Made by a program: the position numbers and the translations under genes
Shown here: positions 21,587-32,447 of the stretch, in pieces
Layout of the letters: every line of letters starts with the position of its first letter
Position numbering within the stretch: position 1 is the first letter of the stretch
Assembly: GCF_905171775.1 (NCBI RefSeq)
Contig: NC_053490.1
Span: forward strand, 15,518,252 to 15,582,251
Source: Rana temporaria
Lineage: Eukaryota > Chordata > Amphibia > Anura > Ranidae
DNA: 64,000 nucleotides
Direction of reading: 5' to 3'
Notes under the pieces: model-generated
Seen by the model: only the letters and a program-made list of their open reading frames with translations
Told to the model about the DNA's origin: nothing
Database searches by the model: none

Positions 21587-22590
21587 AATCCCTTGGCTGC
21601 GCTTCTCGGGTAATCTCTACCCTTATGAGCTCAAGGAAAGGAAGCACAAATAAAGTGTACGGTAGAATATGGTCTAAGTTTGTGGAATTTTCTTTAACCG
21701 CAGGCAGTTCTTTCAAGAACCCAGAAATCCAAAACATCCTAAGCTTTCTGCAATCAGGGCTAGACCTTCCCCTGTCTGTAAGCTCACTAAGAGTTCAAAT
21801 CTCAGCGCTTTCAGCCTTTTCTGGAATTCCTTGGGCAGCCCATCCACTAATCAAACAGTTTTTTCGTGGAGCCTCAAGACTAAGACCTCTGAGGAAACCA
21901 AGATTCCCCAAATGGGATCTCCCGTTAGTACTTGACTTTTTGAATGGACTTAGTATGTCGGGGCCCTCCCCGTCCTCGTTGAAGAGCTTTTCAGCCAAGG
22001 TAGCCTTTCTGGTCGCCATCACCTCGGCCAAGAGAGTGTCCGAGATCGGTTTTCTGGGTCACAAGGAGCCATTTCTCACCTTTTTTCCAGACAGAGTGGT
22101 TCTGATACCTATGCTGGGCTCCAAACCGAAGGTCTCGTCGGTTTTCCATGAGAATCAGGAAGTAGTTCTCCCTACTTTTAAAAACCCAGATTCTGATGAG
22201 ACTCACCCTCTGGATATGGGCAAGATACTCACTGAATATCTCCAAGCTACATCTACATTCAGACGTTCTGATCACCTGTTCATCCTGCATTCAGGCAAGA
22301 ACAAAGGGAAAAAGGCATCTTCAAGAACAATCGCATCCTGGATCGTCCAGACGATACAACAGGCTTATTGTGCAAAGGGCTTGGCTCCTCCGCAGGCGGT
22401 AACAGCTCACTCCACGAGAGGGATGGCAGCTTCCTGGGCAGCAGCCCGTCATGTGGCGCCAGACGTCATTTGTAGAGCGGCCTCTTGGTCTTCTATAAAC
22501 ACCTTTATGTCCCATTACTGTGTTGAACCTGCAGCACTGTCTTCTGTTAACTTTGGTTTATCAGTCTTGTCGGCTGACGGGACAAATTAA
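21442..22590 (+). CDS. DIRS tyrosine recombinase
   Basis: About 382 residues from ATG 21442, the first Met in frame 1 that falls inside the end of the RT gene; the open frame extends further upstream without domain support. It integrates the circular DNA copy by site-specific recombination, replacing an integrase. The catalytic residues of the family are visible: Arg198 in 'TSAKRVSEI', His323 and Arg326 in 'TAHSTRGMA', and Tyr359 in 'FMSHYCVEP'. An N-terminal core-binding region (about residues 60-130, 'STNKVYGRIWSKFVEFSL') precedes the catalytic domain. Length is normal for DIRS-1 recombinases and there is no disruption. Confidence 0.92.
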   Translation: MVPSSGSAESSGPNSNTMQTRPSLPGDTPPSLSGSNETSGLVLERERLESLGCASRVISTLMSSRKGSTNKVYGRIWSKFVEFSLTAGSSFKNPEIQNILSFLQSGLDLPLSVSSLRVQISALSAFSGIPWAAHPLIKQFFRGASRLRPLRKPRFPKWDLPLVLDFLNGLSMSGPSPSSLKSFSAKVAFLVAITSAKRVSEIGFLGHKEPFLTFFPDRVVLIPMLGSKPKVSSVFHENQEVVLPTFKNPDSDETHPLDMGKILTEYLQATSTFRRSDHLFILHSGKNKGKKASSRTIASWIVQTIQQAYCAKGLAPPQAVTAHSTRGMAASWAAARHVAPDVICRAASWSSINTFMSHYCVEPAALSSVNFGLSVLSADGTN

Positions 22591-22642
22591 ATATATTTCT
22601 GTTCAGCATACCCACCCGTGTGTTTGGCTAGTTATTTCCCAC

Positions 22643-22732
22643 GCGTAGGCTGCCATGGAGTCAGTCAGGAAAAAGGAAAATTTATTATCATACTTACCGT
22701 AATTTTCCTTTCCTGATGGACTCCATGGCAGA
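22643..22732 (+). repeat. DIRS internal complementary region
   Basis: The first half ('cgtaggctgccatggagtca', then 'gtcaggaaa') is complementary to the left end of the element, including its specific 'gactgactcc' variant. The second half ('aaggaaaatttattatcata' onwards) is complementary to the extended right end, including 'gatggactcc'. It is thus a joined copy of both termini, the template thought to guide circularisation in DIRS replication. Confidence 0.9.
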
Positions 22733-22772
22733 CGGAGTTCCCACCCTGAAATTATGGAGTCGGGATAGTTAC

Positions 22773-22918
22773 GGAACACTGAGTCTATTGGTGAGTTAAC
22801 TTTTATGGGTATGGGGTCCTATCACATTGGAGAGGAGGCGGGATTAACCCACACGTAGGCTGCCATGGAGTCCATCAGGAAAGGAAAATTACGGTAAGTA
22901 TGATAATAAATTTTCCTT
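22773..22918 (-). repeat. DIRS right inverted terminal repeat with extension
   Basis: 22773-22882 is the inverse of the left repeat. 22883-22918 ('ggaaaattacggtaagtatg' onwards) is an extension absent from the left end but present, inverted, in the internal complementary region. Confidence 0.92.
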
Positions 22919-23058
22919 TATCTCTTATTAAAAAATCTTTGTGATCCTGTCATGAAGGTCCTTGTTCAGCTACTTCCTTCTATGGGGTGACAACTGTCTC
23001 CCAAAATGACTCCTGCAATGTCACCCTGTCATCCCAGTCTTAGTCAGTAGGGTTCAAT

Positions 23059-23195
23059 TTTGGGGAAAAAAGGACGCCAGTCTTGTTTTGGAGCCACGTC
23101 GCATGACCGCGCAATTGTCAGTTAAAGCGACGCAGTGCCGAATCGCAAAAACTGCCCGGGTCCTTTAGCTGCCTAAAGGTCCGGGTCTTAAGTGG
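23059..23195. mobile_element. TTAACCACTT-family MITE fragment
   Basis: The terminal 140 bp of the family ('ggaaaaaaggacgccagtct', 'gtcagttaaagcgacgcagt', 'ccgggtcttaagtgg') ending at TTAA 23196-23199. The rest of the element is missing. Confidence 0.75.
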
Positions 23196-23199
23196 TTAA

Positions 23200-24303
23200 A
23201 GGGGTTGTAAAGGAATTTTTTTTTTTCGCTAAATAGCTTCCTTTACCTTAGTGCAGTCCTCCTTCACTTACCTCATCCTTCTATGTTGCTTTTAAATGTC
23301 AGGACACCCACAAACACAGCTCATTTCTCTATCTGCAAAGTAGAGAGGGCCATATTCTGAGTAAAGTTACGATGGAGTAACTCAGGATACTCCATCGTAA
23401 CTCCCTTTTTTGACCCGTGTATCTATGCTCCTGATTCTCAGAATCAGTTTTGCATAGATACACTTAAGATCCGCCATCTGTAAGTCACTTACACTGGCGG
23501 ATCTTAAATGCAATGACGCCGGCCGCCGCTAGATGGCATTTAAGTGAAGGAGTCATTTGCGTATGCAAATGATCCTTCTACGCCGATTCACGAACGAGTT
23601 CGCGTCGCGTAACCGTCGCTAACGTCGTTTGCGTAAGCGGAAACTTACCCCTGCTATATGAGGGGTAAGTTTCCGCAAGTCTCGCGTAGGCCATGTTACG
23701 GATGGCGTCGGGTCCCCGTCGTGTTTTTTCGTCGGATACGTCGTTTACGTAAGTCGTTCTTGAATACGACTTTACGTCAATGACGCACACGTCGGCGTCA
23801 TTGACGTTTTCCGCCGAGAACTGGAGCATGCGCACTGGGCTTTTTGCAGCCCGGCGCATGCCCAGTTCTTTTGTATCGGGGGCGCGCTTCATTTGAATAG
23901 AAGCCGCCCCCTTGGAGATCCGCCAGGCTACGCCGGGACACTTACACTCCGCTGTCCCAACTTATGGAGCAAGTGTTTGGGGAATACAACACCTGCTCCA
24001 GTAAGTTGGGACAGCGGAGTGTAAGTGCCCTAAGCGAAGCTGGCGGAGATTTACTCAGAATATGGCCCAGAGTGTCCAGACACTCCTGCTCGCCCCCCCC
24101 CCCCCTCAAGAGGCTTTCTCCACACCAGGGAGAAAGCCTTGCATTACTGTGTGGAGTTACAGACAGAAGATCAGGAAGTGAGGATTTCTCAGAAGAAATA
24201 AGGACATTTAAAAGCAAAATGGAAGGATGAGGTAAGTGAAGGAGGACTGCACTAAGGTAAAGGAAGCTATTTAGGGAAAACTTTTTTTTCCTTTACAACC
24301 CCT
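23200..24303. mobile_element. TTAA MITE, AGGGGTTGTAAAGG family, interrupted by Harbinger
   Basis: TTAA at 23196-23199 and 24304-24307; ends AGGGGTTGTAAAGG and CCTTTACAACCCCT. A sister copy without this insertion is at 49898-50462. Comparing the two defines the Harbinger insertion exactly. Confidence 0.88.
23347..24068. mobile_element. Harbinger MITE with AGA target duplication
   Basis: Ends GGGCCATATTCTGAGTAAA and TTTACTCAGAATATGGCCC. AGA flanks at 23344-23346 and 24069-24071. In the sister of the host MITE the empty site reads 'gtagagagcgtcc' (inverse strand), so the 3-bp duplication is confirmed within the window. Interior is CpG-rich with 'gcatgcgcactggg'. No transposase. Confidence 0.9.
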
Positions 24304-24506
24304 TTAAAGTTGTTATAGCTGCAAAAGGTGGGTCAACTCAATATTGAACCCTACTGACTAAGACTGGGATGACAGAGTGACAATGCAGGAGTCATTTTGG
24401 GAGACAGTTGTCAACATTTTTCCTTTACAACCCCTTTAACTCTTCTGGGAAATGTGTCTACCAAATGATTTGGACCAGTGCACAAAGCAAGGTCCATAAA
24501 GACATA

Positions 24507-25190
24507 GGCCCGGATTCACGTAGGGCGGCTTTATGTTGTGCGGGCGTATCGTATTTACGCTACGCCGCCGCAAGTTAGAGAGGCAAGTGCTGTATTCACA
24601 AAGCACTTGCCTCCTAAGTTACAGCGGCGTAGCGTAAATGTGCCGGCGTAAGCGCGCGTAATTCAAATTGTGAAGAGGTGGGCGTGTTTTATGCTAATGA
24701 ACCGTGGCCCGACGGGATTGACGTTTTGAACGAACGGCGCATGCGCCGTCCGTGGACGTATCCCAGGGTGCATGCGTCGGATAGAATGCCTAAGATACGT
24801 CGAACACTGCCTACGACGTGAACGTAACTTACGCACAGCCCTATTTGCGTACGACTTGCGTAAACGACGTAAAAAGATACGCCTGTTCCGACGTCCATAC
24901 CTTGAATGGGCTGCGTCACCTAGAGACCAGCTTTATCTTTACGCCAGCGTATGTCTTACGTAAACGCCGTAACTAATTGCGACGGGCGTACGTACGTTCG
25001 TGAATAGGCGTATCTTGCTCATTTACATATTCGACACGGAAATCAACGGAAGCGCCACCTAGCGGCCAGCGTAAATATGCACCCTAAGATACGACGGCGT
25101 AGGAGACTTACGCCGCTCATATCTTGGCCACATCTATGCGTAACTGATTCTATGAATCAGGCGCATAGATACGACGGCGGCCATTCGGAC
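24507..25190. mobile_element. Harbinger element, one end truncated
   Basis: The left end is GGCCCGGATTCACGTAGG with a CpG-rich subterminal 'acgctacgccgccgcaag'. Internal 'gaatcaggcgcatagatacg' near 25157-25176 is normally just inside the opposite end, but the terminal GGGCC is missing and unrelated sequence starts at about 25190. Confidence 0.7.
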
Positions 25191-25494
25191 TTACGAGCCG
25201 AACGGCACCAATTCTGTGATAGCTGTGTTCCGTGGACACAGCACATTACAGATCGGGACATGGGACCTCAGCCAATCAGCCATCACATAATATAAACATA
25301 GACACATGTCTCTGTGTCGGCTCACCCCGCTGAGCTCAGTAAGAGCTCAATTCAGGGGGGGAGATACTGCAGCCTCTGTGACAGCTCTGTGTAACTGATG
25401 ATTTTACTGTTCAGCTACACACAGATCAGTCAGTGGAGCTACCCCAAACAATACACAAAGCACCACCTGTCCTTGTCCAATTGCACCAACAACA
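25191..25494. other. Spacer before the minisatellite
   Basis: About 300 bp with no element ends recognised. It contains 'ctgagctcagtaagagctca', a small palindrome. The last 40 bases ('caacaacacctgtaccagtg') grade into the minisatellite. Confidence 0.35.
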
Positions 25495-26469
25495 CCTGTA
25501 CCAGTGCACAAAACATCTGTCACAGTGTACCAGTGCACAAAACATCTGTCACAGTGTACCAATGTCACTTCAATATCTGTCACAGTGTACCAATGTCACA
25601 TCAATATCTGTCAGTGTACCAGTGTCACTTCAATATCTGTCACAGTTTACCAGCGTCACATCAATATCTGTCACAGTGTACCAGTGTCACTTCAATATCT
25701 GTCACAGTGTACCAGCGTCACATCAACATCTGTCAGTGTACCAGTGTCACTTCAATATCTGTCACAGTGTACCAATGTCACATCAATATTTGTCAGTGTA
25801 CCAGTGTCACATCAACATCTGTCACAGTGTACCAGTGTCACTTCAATATCTGTCACTGTACCAGTGTCACTTCAATATCTGTCAGTGTACCAGTGTCACA
25901 TCAATATCTGTCACAGTGTACCAGTGTCACTTCAATATCTGTCACAGTGTACCAATGTCACTTCAATATCTGTCACAGTGTACCAATGTCACATCAATAT
26001 CTGTCAGTGTACCAGTGTCACATTAATATCTGTCACAGTGAACCAGTGTCACATCAACATCTGTCACAGTGTACCAGTGTCACATCAATATCTGTCAGTG
26101 TACCAGTGTCACTTCAATATCTGTCACAGTGTACCAGCGTCACATCAATATCTGTCACAGTGTACCCGTGTCACATCAATATCTGTCAGTGTACCAGTGT
26201 CACATCAACATCTGTCACAGTGTACCAGTGTCACATCAATATCTGTCAGTGTACCAGTGTCACATCAATATCTGTCACAGTGTACCAGTGTCACATCAAC
26301 ATCTGTCACAGTGTACCAGTGTCACATCAATATCTGTCAGTGTACCAGTGTCACTTCAATATCTGTCACAGTGTACCAGTGTCACTTCAATATCTGTCAG
26401 TGTACCAGTGTCACATCAATATCTGTCAGTGTACCAGTGTCACTTCAATATCTGTCACAGTGTACCAGT
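25495..26469 (+). repeat. Minisatellite, 25-31 bp unit (accagtgtcacatcaatatctgt)
   Basis: About 34 tandem units of 'cagtgtaccagtgtcac' followed by 'atcaatatctgtca' or 'ttcaatatctgtca', with a short and a long form differing by an extra 'acagtg'. The array continues at 41801-41856 and 42749-42930 after two insertions. The 322- and 377-codon open frames through it are a by-product of unit lengths that avoid stops. Confidence 0.95.
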
Positions 26470-26909
26470 TGAAGCAGGTAATACCGCCACCCAGGTGTAA
26501 TTCAGGAAAAATGCAGGATAAATTTCAGTAACCCCCGGAATTCCATGAGAAATCAAAATGAGACACAAGGAAGCATTTGAGTGTTCATTAGATCTCTAAA
26601 GTGTATTCTCTCCCTTGGCTTGTATACAGAAGAAAAATAGGATGGGCTGCATATTATTGCATATGTCTGTAAATATCAAACAAACTCAGTATTTTCTTAT
26701 CAAGATTTAAACCAGCTGAATTTAGTTTTACCAATGGCTAAAAGATGACGTTGCTTATACAATCAGGCTGTTCCATGAATTTAACCACAATGACTTTGCA
26801 GTGGCAGGGTGTGACTCTATGCAAACTGTTAGCTAAGTATGTCAAAACACATATTGAAAAGTTAATTTCTACTTATAAATAAAGTCAGTTATTTATACAT
26901 TCTATTACA
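26470..26909 (-). repeat. 3' LTR of the minus-strand retrotransposon
   Basis: Reads TGTAATAGAATG...CTGCTTCA on the minus strand. It pairs with 35627-35897 plus 41630-41800; shared text includes 'caaggaagcatttgagtgtt' and 'cagctgaatttagtttta'. Confidence 0.9.
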
Positions 26910-26910
26910 A

Positions 26911-26921
26911 TCCTCTCTTTT
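26911..26921 (-). other. Polypurine tract
   Basis: On the minus strand AAAAGAGAGGA lies one base before the TG of the 3' LTR, the position where plus-strand synthesis is primed in LTR retrotransposons. Confidence 0.75.
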
Positions 26922-27494
26922 ATCACGAATGTGATAATCAGAAACCCTGAAACCCCCGACATTCACCTTGACTACTTCCCATAAATGTATCATTATCCTA
27001 AGCATGTAAAAATATAGAACAATAAGCAGATAATCTCAGCTTCATAGCAATTGTCCATGAAATACAAAGGGGGGAGGGGTGTGACAGTCCTTAAAAGCAA
27101 GTGGGAGGGGCATGATAGCCTTTAGGCCAAAATAAAAAATAGTCCCAAAGAAAAAACTTCTGAATATCCAATAAGTTCATGAAAGGGAAGGAAATGTCCA
27201 CATTATAATTCTCATTCGCCGAAACTTTTCCCAAAACTTTTGGTTAGATTCTGTGTTTATCCATATTTTACAGAGATCCTTCTACCCCAAAACCCTGCCT
27301 CTTTGATAGATAGAACTCGATATCCACAGACAGATGCATTGGGCTAGACGTGGGTCTTCGGGCTGGCGTATCTGGATCTCTCGCTTGTGATGCTCACTGG
27401 AATTTCGTAGACCTTGGGCGTGCGTCATGGCTAACCCTCAAGGTGTCATTCCAGGAATATTTTCCAGCAGGAGTCAACGAAGATTTCCATGTTA

Positions 27495-27781
27495 GGCTGC
27501 ATTCACACCTAGGCGACAAAACGCCTGAAGCACGACGCTACAATACACTGGAGGGGAGAAATAACATGATTCTCTATGGAGATGGTCCACATCTCCACGC
27601 TGAACGCTGAAGCTCAAACAAGTCCCGGACCCTTTTTTGTCGCGGCATATCGGGCGGCTTCGGCGTTCTCCATACCTGACAATGACCTATACAAAACGGC
27701 GGTAAAAACCGCTGCAATTTGTCGCGGCAAATCGCGGTAAAAAACGCCGCAAATCGCCTACGCCTAGGTGTGAATGCAGCC
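27495..27781. mobile_element. MITE, GGCTGCATTCACACCTAGGCG family
   Basis: Inverted ends GGCTGCATTCACACCTAGG and CCTAGGTGTGAATGCAGCC, with TTA and TAA flanks. CpG-rich interior ('gtcgcggcaaatcgcggtaa'). It is inside the LTR element. Confidence 0.8.
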
Positions 27782-27968
27782 TAAAAGCTGTAGTCATCTC
27801 TTCATCAGGATAGGGTATAGGGCAAGGTATGAATGGGGTATAGGGTAGGAATGGGATGGGCATTTCTTCATGTGCAGGGTGCTAGGGGTGAATGCTGGCT
27901 GGCTGAGGGAGAAATTCCTCATCCAACATGAAAAATCACAGAATCTACCTGATCAATTAAGGCCTTAA

Positions 27969-28160
27969 AGCGGGGGTTCACCCGTACATAACACATTTTC
28001 CCCTTAGATGGGTGCTCATTTTGTCTAGGGGAATCGGCGAGTTGTTTTAAAATATGAGCTGTACATACTGTTTACGAGATGCATCTTCTCCGCCGATTTT
28101 TTAGATGCCGGTTTCTAGCTGTCAAATTAAATCGTTCAGGAGAGGTTTGAACAATGTCCC
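27969..28160. mobile_element. TTAA MITE half (AGCGGGGGTTCACCC)
   Basis: Begins after TTAA 27965-27968 and shares 'gctcattttgtctaggggaa' with the palindromic copy at 11084. Only one arm is present; the second arm and its TTAA are not found. Confidence 0.6.
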
Positions 28161-28272
28161 GTGTACATTGCCTTAATTAACCCAAACTTTTAGGGAAATA
28201 TATACTATCAGGAACATGGGCCTAAAAACCTCTACTCCCAGAAAAAGAAAACACAATATGAGACAACTCTTT

Positions 28273-31007
28273 GGGCCTGATTCCCAAAAGAGATACGCAG
28301 GCGTAACTGCTGTTCAGTCTGTGCCTAACTTTGGAAACGATCCTCAAAAGGCTTTTTCCAAAGTTAGGCAGAAAATCTGACATGTGTAAGACACTTACAC
28401 GGTCAGATCTTAGGATGCAGTACCGCATCCGCCGCTGGGGGGCATTTCTCATGGAAATGCAGCTTTGAGTATGCAAATGAGGACTTAAGCAGATCCACAA
28501 CGCTTTTCATCAGCTTTTCATCCTTGTGATTTCTGCGTAAGTTCCGATTTGCTTGCGCAAAACTAGGGCTGGTTTTACAATGTGGAAAGTTAGTCACACC
28601 TTGTAAAGGCCCATTCCAGCGACGGCATTTGGTATGCATTCCTGAGGGAGAACTCCACGGCGATTTGTAAATTCAAAACCGGCATGGGTTCCCCCCCCAG
28701 GAGCATACCAGGCCCTTAGGTCTGGTATGGGTTGTAAGGAGACCCCCCCCCCATGCCGAAAAATCGACGTAGGGGGTCCTCCTACAATCCATACCAGACC
28801 CGTATCCAAAGCACGCTACCCGGCCGGTCAGGAATGGGAGTGGGGACGAGCGAGCGCCCCCCCCCCCCTCCTGAGCCGTGCCAGGCCGCATGCCCTCAAC
28901 ATGGGGGGGTTGGGTGCTCTGGGGCAGGGGGGCGCACTGCGGGCCCCCCCACCCCAGAGCACCCTGTCCCCATGTTGATGAGGACAGGACCTCTTCCCGT
29001 CAACCCTTGCCGTTGGTTGTCGGGGTCTGCGGGCGGGGGCTTATCGGAATCTGGGAGTCCCCTCAAATAAGGGGGCCCCCAGATACCGGCCCCCCACCCT
29101 AAGTGAATGGATATGGGGTACATCGTACCCCTACCCATTCACCTGGAGGCAAAAAGTAAAAGTTAGTAAACACACAACACAAGGGTTTTTAAAATAATTT
29201 ATTATTCTGCTCCGGAGGCCCCCCCTGTCTTCTTTATTAGCTCTAATACCAGGGGGGGCTTCTTCTTCCACTCTCCGGGGGTCTTCTTCCACTCTCCGGG
29301 GGGGGGGTTTCTTCTTCCGCTCTCCGGGGGGGGCTTCTCCGCTCTCCGGGGGGGGGCTTCTTCTATCTTCTCCCCTCTTCCGCTGTTGACTCGGCGAACC
29401 CCGGTTCTTCTGCAGCTGTCCGGTGCCTTCTTCTTCAGCGCTGGCTGCCTGCTATCTTCGTGTGTTAGCTCAATTAGTAACAGGCAGCCAACGCGGTCTT
29501 CTGTGACGTCAGGTTCTTCTTCTCCCCTCTTCCGATGTTGACTCGTCGCCTCTTGTCACTGTAATGATGGAAGCGCGCCTTGCATCCCATTTATATCGGC
29601 ATCACCGTCCCATCATGCTCCGGCAGGTACCCACCACCACGTGGGTACCTACCGGAGCATGATGGGACGGTGATGCCTATATAAATGGGATGCAAGGCGC
29701 GCTTCCATCATTACAGTGACAAGAGGCGACGAGTCAACATCGGAAGAGGGGAGAAGAAGAACCTGACGTCACAGAAGACCGCGTTGGCTGCCTGCTAGTA
29801 ATTGAGCTAACACACGAAGATAGCAGGCAGCCAGCGCTGAAGAAGAAGGCACCGCACAGCTGCAGAAGAACCGGGGTTCGCCAAGTCAACAGCGGAAGAG
29901 GGGAGAAGATAGAAGAAGACCCCCGGAGAGCGGAGAAGCCCCCCCCCGGAGAGCGGAAGAAGAAACCCCCCCCGGAGAGTGGAAGAAGACCCCCGGAGAG
30001 TGGAAGAAGAAGCCCCCCCTGGTATTAGAGCTAATAAAGAAGACAGGGGGGGCCTCCGGAGCAGAATAATAAATTATTTTAAAAACCCTTGTGTTGTGTG
30101 TTTACTAACTTTTACTTTTTGCCTCCAGGTGAATGGGTAGGGGTACGATGTACCCCATATCCATTCACTTAGGGTGGTGGGCCGGTATCTGGGGGCCCCC
30201 TTATTTGAGGGGACTCCCAGATTCCGATAAGCCCCCGCCCGCAGACCCCGACAACCAACGGCAAGGGTTGTCGGGAAGAGGTCCTGTCCTCATCAACATG
30301 GGGACAGGGTGCTCTGGGGTGGGGGGGCCCGCAGTGCGCCCCCCTGCCCCAGAGCACCCAACCCCCCCATGTTGAGGGCATGCGGCCTGGCACGGCTCAG
30401 GAGGGGGGGGGGCGCTCGCTCGTCCCCACTCCCATTCCTGACCGGCCGGGTAGCGTGCTTTGGATACGGGTCTGGTATGGATTGTAGGGGGACCCCCTAC
30501 GTCGAATTTTCGGCGTGGGGGGGGGGTCTCCTTACAACCCATACCAGACCTAAGGGCCTGGTATGCTCCTGGGGGGGGGGGAACCCATGCCGGTTTTTTC
30601 TTTGAAAATTGGCATGGAGTTCTCCCTCTCAGGAATGCATGCTGAGCGACGCTGTCATTTTTTTTTATAATTATTTGTTTTCCCGGCGCGTATATTTTTT
30701 TTCACCCGTCGCAACTTTAGTGTCCCGTCGCAATCCACAAAGCCCGGCGTCAATTACGTTTGCGCGCTGCACGTCGGGAAAATTACGTCACACGCATGCG
30801 CAGTACGGCCGGCGAGGGAGCGCGCCTCATTTAAATTTTAAACGCCCCCCAGAGAGGAGGACCGCCTTGCGACGGAGGCACTTAAGTTACACGGCCTGAA
30901 ATTTCTAGGTAAGTGCTTTGAAGATCGGGCACTTAGGTAGAAACTTTAAGTCAGTGTAACTTAACTGCTGAAAGTTAAGTTAGGCAGCTTTTTTGGGAAT
31001 CGGGCCC
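28273..31007. mobile_element. Harbinger element carrying a large palindrome
   Basis: Ends GGGCCTGATTCCCAAAA and TTTTTTGGGAATCGGGCCC with an exact TTT duplication (28270-28272 and 31008-31010). Harbinger sequence occupies 28273-28633 and 30641-31007; the middle is a later palindromic insertion. No transposase is encoded. Confidence 0.88.
28634..30640. repeat. 2-kb near-perfect palindrome (foldback element)
   Basis: Two arms of about 1 kb meet at a 6-bp spacer (29635-29640, between 'ggtacccac' and 'gtgggtacc'). The outer ends are ATGCATTCCTGAG and its complement. The arms agree almost base for base, differing mainly in the lengths of C/G runs and a few substitutions. They contain purine/pyrimidine repeats 'tcttcttccactctccgggg' and an 'aataaa' near each arm's middle. 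'agcgacg' lies next to both ends (28617-28623 and 30645-30651), a possible target duplication of about 9 bp. Open frames inside appear in mirrored pairs and are not genes. Confidence 0.93.
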
Positions 31008-31343
31008 TTTGTGTACATTTTAAACAAACACTTAAGATACTTTACTAATCAAATAATACCTTGTGCATTCATTAAACACAATACAACCACTTTCTCCTTT
31101 TATTCACATCCATTTGGCCACTCCATTCATTCTTCATTTAGAAATGTTTTCCACATTTGCCCTTCGAACAGCTTTTAAACACCTTTACCATTTGCTTTTT
31201 ATTTATTTATTTATTTTTCCATATCTCTCATATGTTTCCCTAGTGCATAGGATTACACAAACCTTTAGTTACTTTTTTTTTTCTTTTTTACCAACTACAA
31301 TTCCTCTGGCGTAGCGCCTGGAATACATAACTTCCTTGAATGA

Positions 31344-31638
31344 TGCTGGTTCACACACCTGCGTTGCATTTGCACTCCGCACTGCCCAAATAAGTGTGCG
31401 TTTTCTATAAAGTGCGGCCTGGCTTACGTACGAATACAGGTCCATTGACTTCTATGGGAACGCTTCTGAATCGCACATGTCATTCATTTGTGAACAGTAT
31501 AAAATCCTGACCTGATACTGATGCAATCCTAAACCTGATCCTGATCAAAAACTGACATGAAAACGCTGAACAACTACCGTGTCAATTAGCTGTGAAAACA
31601 AAGCTCAAATTTGCACCATATATGTGTGAACCCAGCCC
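31344..31638. mobile_element. MITE, GGGCTGGGTTCACAC-like ends
   Basis: Imperfect inverted ends GCTGGTTCACACACC and TGTGTGAACCCAGCCC. The interior, with 'ttgacttctatgggaacgct', resembles similar vertebrate MITEs. Flank duplication is unclear. Confidence 0.6.
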
Positions 31639-31830
31639 TAAAATTCTATTTTACCAAAAAGAGATAAAATCAAACATTTTAAAATCCCCAATCATTGTTA
31701 ATACAGCCTAAACACAATTAAACCCATTTGCACAAATAACCATTCCCTTGTCTTGTAACAGGCAATGTACTTATACAATGCAAAAGTTCCCCCCTTTTTT
31801 TCAACATCAACAAAACTATAATGCCATTAA

Positions 31831-32297
31831 GGCCACGTACACACCACCGGATTTCCGCTGGAAACGATCCGCCGGACCGTTTCCAGGGGAGATTCCTCCT
31901 CCGGATTTGGATCCGATGGCGTGTACACACCATCGGATCCAAATCCGTGCGGAATTCATCCGCGGTGAGGTGTCGCGCCGTCGACGCGGCGACGTGCGCG
32001 ACGCTGGAAGGTAAGTACTTCCACGCATGCGTCGAATCATTACGACGCATGCGAGGGAGGGGAGCGGACGGATTGATCCGGTGAGTCTGTACAGACCACC
32101 GGATCAATCCGCTGGAGCCGATTCAAGCGGATAGATTTCTTAGCATGCTAAGAAATTTATATCCGCTTGAAATCGATCAGCCCCGAGGAATCTCCGCGGA
32201 TAAATATCCGCTAGGCCGTACAGACGACCGGATTTGTCCGCTGGAACTGATCCGCGGATCAATCCCAGCGGATAGATCCGGTCGTGTGTACGGGGCC
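31831..32297. mobile_element. Harbinger-type MITE, GGCCCCGTACACACG family
   Basis: Ends GGCCACGTACACACCACCGG and CCGGTCGTGTGTACGGGGCC with TAA on the left and TTA on the right (TWA sites). Internal units 'gatccgcggatcaatcccag' and 'cttagcatgctaag' are palindromic. Confidence 0.8.
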
Positions 32298-32447
32298 TTA
32301 CTGAACACTGTGGAGCCCAGAGCAATTGTATCAATCCGAACAAGAGCATATTTGTCGAAAAGAAAACAACACCTTTTAACTTCAATAACGTAAGGATAGG
32401 CAATTACACAATTAAAACAGTCCCCAAAGCTAGACTCCAAGGCTCTA

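Larger units (their letters stand above)
17211..22918 (+). mobile_element. DIRS-type tyrosine-recombinase retrotransposon, nearly intact
   Basis: About 5.7 kb with the full DIRS-1 layout: inverted terminal repeats (17211-17320 and 22773-22882 plus a right extension to 22918), an internal complementary region (22643-22732), and three overlapping plus-strand genes for Gag, RT/RNase H and tyrosine recombinase. No target-site duplication is seen, as expected for recombinase-mediated integration of a circular DNA. All three frames are open, so this may be a recent, possibly competent copy. The 5' leader (17330-18150) includes a CpG-rich stretch at 17560-17760. Confidence 0.93.
22984..24437. mobile_element. 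Foldback TTAA element split by two further MITEs
   Basis: An inverted repeat pairs 22984-23058 with 24339-24415 (shared 'cagtcttagtcagtagggtt' and complement). The right outer end is 'cctttacaaccccttTAAC' near 24437. The middle is filled by a TTAACCACTT fragment and by the MITE at 23200-24303. Confidence 0.65.

Noticed and set aside
25398..26531. Long overlapping ORFs (143-377 codons) in several plus-strand frames
   Set aside because: They run through the 25-31 bp minisatellite in all three plus frames at once. A stop-free unit explains them; there is no domain or start context.
28600..30645. ORFs of 60-113 codons in the palindrome
   Set aside because: Each appears twice as a mirror image in the two arms and crosses homopolymer C/G runs; none has a domain.
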